A stretch of DNA of 10,974 bases, taken from assembly GCA_947259865.1 (NCBI GenBank), contig CAMYNZ010000144.1, forward strand, positions 1-10,974, given 5' to 3'. The notes under the pieces are model-generated. The model worked only from the letters and a program-made list of their open reading frames with translations. It was not told where the DNA came from and did not search any database. Origin of the DNA: an uncultured Desulfobacterales bacterium. Its GTDB lineage: Bacteria > Desulfobacterota > Desulfobacteria > Desulfobacterales > G020354645. This document shows, piece by piece, positions 1 through 6,185 of this stretch. Numbering within the stretch: position 1 is the stretch's first letter; each line of letters starts with the position of its first letter. The position numbers were made by a program, and so were the translations under genes.

Positions 1-2199
1 TTCAATAACAAGAACATGGCGGCCCAGTTTATCGTATTGACTTTCCCCATCAGTTTCGTATTTGCCGCCACATCCAATGATAGAAGATTGACCTGGCTTT
101 ACGCAATGGTTTCCAGCCTTGTGGCCATATTCCTGTTTTACACGCGCACCAGGGCTGCCTGGCTTTCTGTCCTGGGAGAAATACTGCTGATCGGGGGGGC
201 GCTTTTTTTTTACGGGAAAGGTCCGGAACGTAAATCAGTCTTTGACAAAAACCGCACTCTGGCTGCAGTTGCGGCCCTGTTAATGTTTTTTATTTTTATC
301 AACCTGAGACCCGCTTTATCAGAGACATCTTCCAGTGTTTTCAAAACGCCCGCCGTAAGGAAATTGGAAGATGCTTTGGACCCTTCCTCCATCCGTTACC
401 GTTTGATCCTCTGGAAGAACGCCCTGTCTGTTATCGCCCGGCATCCTGTTGCCGGTGTGGGTATCCGCAATATACAGGTCCACTACCCGACTGCGCCTGA
501 TAAAAGGGGGCATCGTCTAAATTTGTACACCCAGAGAGTTCACAATGACTATCTGCAAATGTACGCTGAACTGGGTTTGCCGGTGCTGGTGGTTTTCTGC
601 TGGATCCTGGTTTTAATTGTTAAAGCGGCGTTAAAGACCATACGCGGCCCCAATCGTGAAGTTTGCGGGCCTCTATCCCTGATCTGCCTGGCGGCGATTT
701 TTGGCCTGGCCATAAATGCTTTTTTCAGTTTTCCGTTTAATCGTGCTATGCCACCGTTTTTACTGGCTATATATTTGGGCCTCTTCTTCCGGGTTTCTAC
801 CATGGCCGAGCCGCGTGCGGAAAAATCCCTGAGCGGGAAAACCCTCAGCCGGAAAACCGCACTGGTTGTCGCCGGAGGCTGGGGCATTATTTTCCTGGTC
901 TGGGGGGTAACCAGTTATCATTGGGCCATGGCAGATCATTACTACAGGAAACACGTCCTGGCTTTTTTAAACGTCGACTACCCCAAAGCCGTATTTTACG
1001 GCAATAAAGCCCTGGCGCATAACCCCGAACGTGGCGCCATACTGAGGTCACTGAGCCGTGTTTATGTGCAGCAAAAGGATTATGAGAACGCCGAAACCCT
1101 TTTTGCGCGCATAGATAAGGTGTTTCCCCATTCATCCTTGAATCTTTACTACCAGGCTGCCGCCCGGATAAACCAGAAGCGGTATGATGAAGCGGAAAAA
1201 ATCATTCAAAAAGGGCTGGCGGTTATTCCGCACAGTGGTAAACTGCACGGTCTGCTGGGGGTTGTATACCAGGTTAAGAATCAGACTGAGGATGCCATTC
1301 GGGAATACCGCCGGGCAATAGAGTTGGCTCCCGGACTTAACAGACACTATGAATGGCTTGGCCAACTGCAATATGAGAAGCAGCAACTCGGGGAAGCGCG
1401 TCAAATTTTTTCCAAATTGCTGGAAGTTGATCCTGAGAATTCGGGCGCCCGCATGGCTCTCGGGCGTATACGCTTGATTCAATATCGGCAACGGCTAAAG
1501 TCCCCCCCGGGGTTGCCGGATGTGGTGCAGTTGGCAATGATACCTTCCGGGATCGACACCCAAGATGCTGACCTTGCCAAAGCAGTTGAACATTTTTCCG
1601 CCATCCTGATTTCACATCCACACCACCCGGATGCGAACAACTGCCTGGGGGTTGCCTGGTTCTACCAGGGGAAGAAAGCAGAGGGTACGTCACAATTTTG
1701 CAAGGTGCTGCGTGGCAGAGTCGACCATCGCTTTGCCCGGAATAACCTGCAGAGCGTGGCCGGTTATCGGAAGTTAAATGTTGCGGCGGTTGTGAACTGC
1801 TATCTCGATCTGATCCGGATTCATCCCGATAACGCCGATCTCCGCAGTCAACTGGGCCTTACCTTTATAAACCGGGGGCAGCCGGAAACAGCCGAGAACC
1901 ATTTCCGTGAAGCTGTGCGCCTGGCCCCGGATTCTCCGGTCCTGCGTCGGTATTTGGGTGTTGCTTTGACGCAGCAGGGCAAGCTGGATGGGGCGATTTT
2001 AGAATTTCAAGCGGCCCTGCAGAAAAGTGGGGGGCAAGATGCTGTGGCCCATAATAATCTGGGTAGTGCCCTGGCACGGTTAAAACAGATGGATGTGGCC
2101 ATTGATCATTTCCGCTTGGCGCTGAAAATTGATCCCCATTATGCCGATGCCCGCGCCAATCTGCAAAAGGCTCTACAACTGACGAAACAATCCGATTGA
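1..2199 (+). CDS. O-antigen ligase/polymerase (Wzy/WaaL) family protein with C-terminal TPR domain, 5' partial
   Basis: Inner-membrane enzyme of the O-antigen ligase/polymerase superfamily, which transfers or polymerises lipid-linked glycans on the periplasmic side. The reading frame is open from base 1 (F-N-N-K-N before the first ATG at 16). An N-K-N-x-x-A stretch is typical of the interior of these proteins, so ATG 16 is probably not the true start and several upstream helices are missing. Visible are hydrophobic helices, an arginine-rich loop (RTRAAW, near base 145), and the hallmark periplasmic motif HNDYLQMYAELG from base 541, with the family's conserved His, Glu and Gly. More helices follow to about base 780 and one near 860-920. 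The remaining roughly 400 residues (about 985-2180) are tandem TPR repeats with typical A/G-Y-A-x-P spacing. Such TPR tails are known on Wzy-like proteins and probably mediate protein contacts. The glycan substrate cannot be told from sequence. The gene ends at a hairpin terminator. Confidence 0.85.
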   Translation, partial: FNNKNMAAQFIVLTFPISFVFAATSNDRRLTWLYAMVSSLVAIFLFYTRTRAAWLSVLGEILLIGGALFFYGKGPERKSVFDKNRTLAAVAALLMFFIFINLRPALSETSSSVFKTPAVRKLEDALDPSSIRYRLILWKNALSVIARHPVAGVGIRNIQVHYPTAPDKRGHRLNLYTQRVHNDYLQMYAELGLPVLVVFCWILVLIVKAALKTIRGPNREVCGPLSLICLAAIFGLAINAFFSFPFNRAMPPFLLAIYLGLFFRVSTMAEPRAEKSLSGKTLSRKTALVVAGGWGIIFLVWGVTSYHWAMADHYYRKHVLAFLNVDYPKAVFYGNKALAHNPERGAILRSLSRVYVQQKDYENAETLFARIDKVFPHSSLNLYYQAAARINQKRYDEAEKIIQKGLAVIPHSGKLHGLLGVVYQVKNQTEDAIREYRRAIELAPGLNRHYEWLGQLQYEKQQLGEARQIFSKLLEVDPENSGARMALGRIRLIQYRQRLKSPPGLPDVVQLAMIPSGIDTQDADLAKAVEHFSAILISHPHHPDANNCLGVAWFYQGKKAEGTSQFCKVLRGRVDHRFARNNLQSVAGYRKLNVAAVVNCYLDLIRIHPDNADLRSQLGLTFINRGQPETAENHFREAVRLAPDSPVLRRYLGVALTQQGKLDGAILEFQAALQKSGGQDAVAHNNLGSALARLKQMDVAIDHFRLALKIDPHYADARANLQKALQLTKQSD

Positions 2200-2213
2200 G
2201 ATCGCTTATAAAA

Positions 2214-2243
2214 AAAGCCCCTGTGCAGCGGAACAGGGGCTTT
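2214..2243. terminator. Bidirectional Rho-independent terminator
   Basis: An 11-bp perfect stem (2214-2224 pairing with 2233-2243, AAAGCCCCTGT/ACAGGGGCTTT) with an 8-base loop. Read on the minus strand the stem is followed by about seven T residues (2216-2210), so it is a strong terminator for the groEL scrap that ends at 2278. Read on the plus strand it lies 14 bases after the O-antigen ligase stop, with only a short T run, so it probably serves that gene less efficiently. Confidence 0.85.
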
Positions 2244-2277
2244 AAAACGGCTCTATAAGACGGAATGTCAAAAAGGC

Positions 2278-2388
2278 TTACATCATTGCGCCCATTCTGC
2301 CTCCCGGAGGCATGGCCGGCATGGCCTCTTTTTCCCCGGGCAGGTCGGCAACCATGGCTTCGGTGGTCAGCATCAGGGAAGCAACGCT
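2278..2388 (-). pseudogene. groL: groEL 3'-end fragment (chaperonin C-terminus)
   Basis: The minus strand encodes a 36-residue peptide containing SVASLMLTTEAMVADLPGEK and ending in a Met/Gly-rich tail (PPGGRMGAMM, then stop). This is the unmistakable C-terminus of GroEL: the last helix followed by the flexible GGM-type tail. Only this end is present. Upstream (from about 2390 on the minus strand) the GroEL-like sequence stops, although five more in-frame residues (SVQSG) could be a degraded match to the usual ALQNAA stretch. The stop codon is followed 34 bases later by a hairpin terminator oriented for this strand, so the scrap retains its native 3' flank. It cannot make a chaperonin; an intact groEL should exist elsewhere. 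It most likely marks a rearrangement or element boundary. An assembly misjoin is the alternative. Confidence 0.85.
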
Positions 2389-2642
2389 GCCCGATTGAAC
2401 TGATAAGAACTCGCTTTTTAGGAGCAAGCAAAGGGAAAAGGTGAGTTGTGTATTGGATTCAGCCACAGCTCAACATATGGAAAAAACGATTTGGTTGCTA
2501 CCAAATTGCTACCATAACAACCAAATACAAGGGGAAAAACGATAAATCAAGATACAATTACGGGGTGGGAAATACGAAGAATTTTCCGAGGTATATACAA
2601 CCCAAGAAAGCAAGCTAAAAAGCTGAGAAACAGCTCCGAACA
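2389..2642. other. AT-rich gene-less stretch between groEL scrap and tRNA scar
   Basis: No credible gene is visible here. The stretch is visibly more AT-rich than its flanks. It contains a 9-bp direct repeat (2495-2503 and 2506-2514) and sits immediately left of the tRNA-Phe 3' fragment. This would be the terminal DNA of an integrated element. Minus-strand reading gives a short open stretch around 2470-2545, but it has no recognisable domain. Confidence 0.45.
2495..2514. repeat. Tandem direct repeat TTGCTACCA
   Basis: TTGCTACCA occurs at 2495-2503 and again at 2506-2514, an 11-base centre-to-centre spacing that puts both copies on the same helix face. It lies about 130 bases left of the tRNA-Phe scar. 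Arm-type sites for tyrosine integrases or excisionases are often short direct repeats near an attachment core, so that role is possible but not shown. Confidence 0.5.
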
Positions 2643-2689
2643 GACTGAAAATCCCCGTGTCGGCAGTTCGATTCTGTCCCTCGGCACCA
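2643..2689 (+). other. tRNA-Phe(GAA) 3' half: attachment-site scar of an integrated element
   Basis: The segment reads as the 3' half of a tRNA. It has the anticodon loop CTGAAAA (2645-2651, anticodon GAA), the 3' anticodon strand TCCCC (2652-2656), and a 5-nt variable loop. The T arm is GGCAG-TTCGATT-CTGTC (2662-2678, 5 bp with one G.T). The 3' acceptor strand is CCTCGGC, followed by A and an encoded CCA. The 5' half is absent: the bases before 2643 do not form the opposing GGGGA strand, and no D arm exists. The match starts at the anticodon loop and runs to CCA, which is the usual crossover segment for tyrosine-integrase elements. A full tRNA-Phe should lie at the far (left) end of the element. 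Not a functional tRNA. Confidence 0.85.
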
Positions 2690-2695
2690 GACATT

Positions 2696-2730
2696 AAAGG
2701 ATATCAAGCCCAGGCTTGGTATCCTTTTTT
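2696..2730 (+). terminator. Rho-independent terminator, native to the displaced tRNA-Phe
   Basis: A stem of about 14 bp (2696-2709 with 2714-2727, one T.G wobble) closes on a 4-base CCAG loop, and the T run extends to 2730. It starts 6 bases after the tRNA CCA, so it appears to be the original tRNA-Phe terminator left beside the 3' fragment. This supports the reading that chromosomal flank begins here. Confidence 0.85.
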
Positions 2731-2926
2731 GTTTCCAGGAAAATGATACCATGACATTAGAAGCCATCTCAAAAATAGTAGATCGCGTTCTACGGCCAAT
2801 TTTTCAAGCAACATTTCCCGGTTTGCGCCTGGGTGGAGGCGGCCCGGCTTCCCAGGGATGCCAATGCCGAGACCGAGCCTGTTGATTTGCGTCAGTAACA
2901 TATTTAATGGTTAAAAGGATAGATCC
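2731..2926. other. Leader region upstream of the threonine synthase-like gene
   Basis: No gene is credible here. It contains one arm (2758-2776) of a 19-bp inverted repeat whose partner lies after the next gene. A clear ribosome binding site AAGGA (2915-2919) precedes the start codon at 2927. I could not identify a convincing -35/-10 pair. Confidence 0.4.
2758..2776 (+). repeat. Left arm of 19-bp inverted repeat flanking the threonine synthase-like gene
   Basis: TAGAAGCCATCTCAAAAAT matches the reverse complement of 4182-4200 at 18 of 19 positions. The two arms bracket the gene at 2927-4135. This resembles a dispersed intergenic repeat (REP or MITE type) or the ends of a mobilised segment. 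Confidence 0.6.
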
Positions 2927-4135
2927 ATGTATGTATCGCATCTTTCGTGCCCCAAATGCTATAAGACGTATGAAAGTGAAGCACTGATTCAGCTGTGTGA
3001 ATGCGGTGCGCCACTTTTGGTTGAGTACGATCTGGAAAAAGCAAAGGCTGCTTTTAGCAAGAAAATGCTAAAGGATCGGGAACCAAATTTGTGGCGCTAC
3101 CGGGAGCTTTTGCCGATCAATGATCCCGCTAACATCATCAGCCTGGGAGAGGGCATGACACCCCTTTTGCACCTCAGGCGACTGGGAAAAGAAGTGGGTA
3201 TCGAGAATCTTTACCTAAAAGATGAGGGAATTATTCCCACCGGCACATTCAAGGCTCGCGGGGCAGCCGTGGGTGTTTCCCGGGCCAAAGAGCTGGGTGT
3301 GAAAGTACTGGCAATGTCCACCAATGGAAATGCGGGTGCCGCGTGGGCGGTTTACTGCGCTGCGGCCGGCATCAGATCCGTTATCGTCATGCCGCAAGAT
3401 GCACCCCCCATTCCCAGGGGGGAGTGTGCCATCAGCGGGGCGGTGCTTTATCTGGTAAAGGGCCTGATCAGCGATGCCGGAAAAATCGTTGCCCGGGCCG
3501 TGGCCGATTACGGGTGGTATGACGCATCAACCCTTAAAGAACCTTACCGCATAGAGGGCAAAAAGACCATGGGGCTGGAACTGGCCGAGCAGTTCAACTG
3601 GGAGCTGCCCGATGTGATTCTTTACCCGACCGGCGGAGGCGTCGGCATCATAGGCATCTATAAAGCCTTGCGTGAGCTGCAGCAGATGGGCTGGATCGGC
3701 GACAAAATGCCGCGTCTGGTGTCGGTGCAGTCCAGCGGCTGCGCACCCATCGTTAAGGCCTGGGAGGATAAGCAGACCGAATCGATCTTCTGGGAAAACG
3801 CACACACGCTGGCATTCGGAATCACCGTTCCCAAGGCGCTGGGAGATTTTTTGGTGCTGGATGCGATTTATAAAACGGATGGTTGCGCGGTGGCCGTGGA
3901 TGATGATCGGATCCTGGCCGCGGAAGAAATGCTGGCCTCACGGGAAGGCACTTTTGTATGCCCCGAGGGGGCTGCCAACCTCAGTGCCGCCCTCAAACTC
4001 AGGGCCGCAGGATGGATCAAAACCGATGAAAAAGTTGTCCTGCTCAACACCGGCAGCGGGCTCAAGTATCCGGAAACGGTCACCGTAAAACCGCCGGTGC
4101 TGAAACCTGACAGCGTTTTACCCGCGCTTGCATAA
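2927..4135 (+). CDS. Threonine synthase-like PLP-dependent enzyme with N-terminal zinc ribbon
   Basis: A 402-residue fold-type II PLP enzyme of the kind normally annotated as threonine synthase, which converts O-phospho-L-homoserine to threonine and phosphate in the cytoplasm. The N-terminus has a zinc-ribbon pattern (C8-x2-C11 ... C24-x-C26) seen in archaeal- and plant-like threonine synthases. The PLP lysine should be K109 in PTGTFKARG. An STNGNAGAA loop (131-139) holds the substrate carboxylate side and TGGGVG (235-240) binds the PLP phosphate. A TGSG near the C-terminus fits the ring-nitrogen site. The canonical motif is GSFKDRG; here the Asp is Ala, as in threonine ammonia-lyases, so a related lyase activity is possible. 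The start is supported by AAGGA 7 bases upstream. It appears to be a single-gene transcript ended by a hairpin at 4141. Family is certain; exact reaction less so. Confidence 0.75.
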   Translation: MYVSHLSCPKCYKTYESEALIQLCECGAPLLVEYDLEKAKAAFSKKMLKDREPNLWRYRELLPINDPANIISLGEGMTPLLHLRRLGKEVGIENLYLKDEGIIPTGTFKARGAAVGVSRAKELGVKVLAMSTNGNAGAAWAVYCAAAGIRSVIVMPQDAPPIPRGECAISGAVLYLVKGLISDAGKIVARAVADYGWYDASTLKEPYRIEGKKTMGLELAEQFNWELPDVILYPTGGGVGIIGIYKALRELQQMGWIGDKMPRLVSVQSSGCAPIVKAWEDKQTESIFWENAHTLAFGITVPKALGDFLVLDAIYKTDGCAVAVDDDRILAAEEMLASREGTFVCPEGAANLSAALKLRAAGWIKTDEKVVLLNTGSGLKYPETVTVKPPVLKPDSVLPALA

Positions 4136-4140
4136 ATAAC

Positions 4141-4187
4141 ATGCGGATTTATCCGGCAAAGTACTCTGGCGGATAAAATGCATTTTT
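4141..4187 (+). terminator. Probable Rho-independent terminator after the threonine synthase-like gene
   Basis: An 8-bp stem (4148-4155 with 4170-4177, TTTATCCG/CGGATAAA) is extended by a lower 4-bp stem (4141-4144 with 4180-4183) across a small internal loop. Five T residues follow (4183-4187). It begins 6 bases after the stop codon. The large loop and internal mismatch make it moderate rather than strong. Confidence 0.55.
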
Positions 4188-4206
4188 GAGATAGCTTCTA
4201 GAAGCT
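4182..4206. repeat. Right arm of 19-bp inverted repeat, overlapping a 14-bp palindrome
   Basis: Bases 4182-4200 are the reverse complement of 2758-2776 with one mismatch. The same spot contains the perfect palindrome AGCTTCTAGAAGCT (4193-4206). The arm overlaps the T run of the preceding terminator. Confidence 0.6.
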
Positions 4207-4434
4207 TGATTGAAATCATACCTCACTTTTTACACCCAAGTTCTGCTATCACAGTCTGCACCGATGTCCCCCTGTCCCAATCCGAAAATCATATTGGAAA
4301 TGATGGGTATAGTAAAAAATGCGGGCCGCCTTACTGGTAAGCTTTTGGGGTGGTCAAGGAAAGCTAGAAAACCTGTGTGAAAAATGACAGGGTCATACGG
4401 GACTGGATTTTCCACTGATTGGAGTAGAAATGCA
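4207..4434. other. Intergenic region before the reductive dehalogenase-like gene
   Basis: No gene is supported. It contains short weak inverted repeats (for example CCAAT at 4284 with ATTGG at about 4302) and the GGAG ribosome binding site at 4421-4424. I found no confident promoter. Confidence 0.35.
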
Positions 4435-5871
4435 ATGATTGAATTATTAAGTTGGCTGGTTGCCCTGGGGTTAGTTGTTCAAGCAGCGGTCGGATTGAGT
4501 TATTTGATTTCATCCGTTTGGGAAAGAGAAAAGCGGGCATCATTTTTTGCCGCTGTCCAGTTTGCCGGCATGGCGGCTTTGCTGATTCTGTTTGTTTACG
4601 GGTGGCACGGCGGATTTTTTTCCACGGGATCCGGAACCGGCATCCTGATTAGTTTTCTAATTGGCGGAGCTGCAGCCGGTATTCTTTTGATGAAAAAAAC
4701 GCGGGCCAATCCAAAGGCTCTGAAAGGTACCCAAGGGTTGATCGTCGGGGAGGTGAAAAAACCCGATGAAAGAGACATCGTGTTTGCCCGTAACCGATCC
4801 ATCCGACCGGGATCTCAACAGTATAAAGCCTATTATACCATGCGCCCTGAATATGAGGAATACGATGCTGCCCGCAGAAAAAAGGGTGGCCCCTTAGGCC
4901 ATCCGGGTTTTATTGATCGACCCTGGGACCGGCCCAACGTGGCTGCTACCCTGGCGTCTTTGTCGATACCGCTGCACCTGTCAGCAGCGGATAAATACAA
5001 CCCTTCAGCGCATCCGGAATTTGAGGGTCAGCGGGTTGGTATCAGCCCTGAAGATGCCAGTTCAAAAGTCAAGGGATATACCCTGAACCTTGGCGCTGAC
5101 CTTGTCGGTATTGCTGAAATCAACCCGCTGTGGATTTATTCCAACAGGGGGGAGATTTTTCACGAGAACTGGGAAGACTGGGGCAAAGAGATTGAAATCA
5201 ACCATACCAATGTGATTGTTTTTGCCACCGAGATGGCCTTTGAATTGGTTGGTGCAGCGCCCCATACACCGACAACCATAACCAGCATGGAAAATTATGC
5301 TAAAGGTGCTTTTATTGCCACCCAGCTGGCGGCCCATATTGCTAACTTGGGTTATTCGGCAACTGCCAATCATCTGCGACATTACGATGGGGTTCTGGTC
5401 CCCCTGGCAGTGGATGCCGGTCTGGGCGAAGTCGGCCGGTTGGGGTATCTGATGACCAAAGATTTCGGGCCCCGTGTAAGACTGGGTGCCGTCACTACCG
5501 ATCTTGCGCTTGTTCCGGATAAACCGATAGACATTGGTGCCGAGGACTTCTGCAAAATGTGTAAAAAATGCGCCAACTGCTGCCCCTCCAGTTCCATCCC
5601 CCTGGAGGATCAAAAGGAAGTCAACGGCACGCTGCGATGGAAGCTGAATGCGGAAACCTGTTTTGACTACTGGGGCAAAGTCGGCACCGACTGCAACATT
5701 TGCATGCGGGTGTGCCCCTGGAGTCATGCATCAGCCTTGCCCCACAAAATCATCCGAGCGCTGATTACCCGCAACCGGTTTTCCAGACGCCTTTTCAGCC
5801 TAATGGACGATATTTTTTACGGCAAAAAGCCGAGGCCCAAGCCGGCACCCGGATGGGCCCAGTATGACTAG
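4435..5871 (+). CDS. Reductive dehalogenase-like corrinoid/iron-sulfur protein with three N-terminal membrane helices
   Basis: A 478-residue protein whose last two thirds match the RdhA catalytic family (corrinoid-dependent reductive removal of halogens from organic compounds). Family landmarks are AGLGEVGRLGYL (328-339), the following GPRVRLGAVTTDL (345-357), and two 4Fe-4S motifs: C373-x2-C376-x2-C379-x3-C383-P and C409...C420-x2-C423-x3-C427-P. The second follows the typical CFDYWGKVGTDC spacing. Unlike respiratory RdhA there is no twin-arginine signal. Instead residues 4-27, 37-60 and 68-88 are hydrophobic helices resembling an RdhB-type anchor. Positive loops (EREKR, KKTRANPK) put the catalytic part in the cytoplasm. 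The start at 4435 has GGAG at 4421; the in-frame ATG at 4384 lacks one and would prefix 17 polar residues. No RdhB, regulator or second gene is adjacent. Substrate is unknown, and dehalogenation is inferred from family. Confidence 0.8.
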   Translation: MIELLSWLVALGLVVQAAVGLSYLISSVWEREKRASFFAAVQFAGMAALLILFVYGWHGGFFSTGSGTGILISFLIGGAAAGILLMKKTRANPKALKGTQGLIVGEVKKPDERDIVFARNRSIRPGSQQYKAYYTMRPEYEEYDAARRKKGGPLGHPGFIDRPWDRPNVAATLASLSIPLHLSAADKYNPSAHPEFEGQRVGISPEDASSKVKGYTLNLGADLVGIAEINPLWIYSNRGEIFHENWEDWGKEIEINHTNVIVFATEMAFELVGAAPHTPTTITSMENYAKGAFIATQLAAHIANLGYSATANHLRHYDGVLVPLAVDAGLGEVGRLGYLMTKDFGPRVRLGAVTTDLALVPDKPIDIGAEDFCKMCKKCANCCPSSSIPLEDQKEVNGTLRWKLNAETCFDYWGKVGTDCNICMRVCPWSHASALPHKIIRALITRNRFSRRLFSLMDDIFYGKKPRPKPAPGWAQYD

Positions 5872-6000
5872 ATCAATTCTAAATGTAAGCCATTAATCTG
5901 TCAAATTGTTGACGTGTATTTACTGGCGGTTGGTGGTCGTTTGGCCTAAACAGCCTTATAAGCCTTTAATATTATAGTAATTTGTCAATATGGTATAGTT

Positions 6001-6016
6001 TGGCACGTATATTGTA
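6001..6016 (+). promoter_or_regulatory. Sigma-54-like promoter
   Basis: TGGCACG-TATA-TTGTA matches the -24/-12 consensus TGGCACG-N4-TTGCA at all -24 bases. The GG and GT are 10 bases apart, as required, but the invariant GC at -12 is GT. Transcription would begin near 6028 and run through the structured leader into the small gene at 6186. No activator-binding site was recognised. Confidence 0.4.
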
Positions 6017-6047
6017 GCAATCCACTGTCAGATCCGTTCTTTGTGAT

Positions 6048-6117
6048 CCCGTGGCCCGCCGCAAAGACACGGGCCCGCCCTCCTTTCCAGCCCCTGGAAG
6101 CATAAAGCTTCCGGGGG
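6048..6117 (+). promoter_or_regulatory. Structured leader RNA with anti-Shine-Dalgarno linker
   Basis: Two hairpins are separated by a pyrimidine-rich linker. The first can form GGCCCG/CGGGCC (6053-6058 with 6070-6075) or alternatively CCCGTG/CACGGG (6048-6053 with 6068-6073). The second is an 11-bp stem with one T.G pair (6091-6101 with 6107-6117, loop ATAAA). The linker TCCTTTC (6081-6087) is a perfect 7-base complement of GAAAGGA (6170-6176), the ribosome binding site of the small gene at 6186. This suggests a leader that can hide or expose that site. No T run follows the second stem, so it is not an ordinary terminator. No known riboswitch class was recognised. Confidence 0.4.
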
Positions 6118-6185
6118 CAAATATCAGAGATCAGTTCTTGCGAGATTATGAAAAGATGGGGCTATTTGAGAAAGGAAAATAATAA

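Larger units (their letters stand above)
5872..6185. other. Intergenic leader region between dehalogenase-like gene and small gene
   Basis: This 314-base stretch has no supported gene. The left part (5872-6000) is AT-rich and shows no clear terminator for the upstream gene. The right part holds the sigma-54-like promoter and hairpins listed separately. A 13-codon frame from ATG 6149 to a stop at 6187-6189 overlaps the next start but lacks coding signs. Confidence 0.4.

Noticed and set aside
2399..2545. Possible remnant of a tyrosine integrase C-terminus.
   Set aside because: Only a short open stretch of roughly 40 codons with no R-H-R-Y catalytic motif; not enough to support a call.
2586..2689. 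CCGAGGTA at 2586-2593 looks like the 5' acceptor of a complete tRNA-Phe.
   Set aside because: It is about 104 bases from the CCA end, there is no D arm, and the 5' anticodon strand is absent. The 8-base match is probably chance or a decayed remnant.
2509..2694. Minus-strand frame beginning MSGAEGQNRTADTGIF.
   Set aside because: It is the antisense translation of the tRNA-Phe fragment, a well-known kind of spurious protein.
2704..2901. Minus-strand 65-residue frame upstream of the threonine synthase-like gene.
   Set aside because: It runs into the tRNA-Phe terminator, has no ribosome binding site and no recognisable domain.
5062..5727. Long minus-strand open frame inside the dehalogenase-like gene.
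   Set aside because: It is the shadow of a clearly conserved gene on the plus strand.
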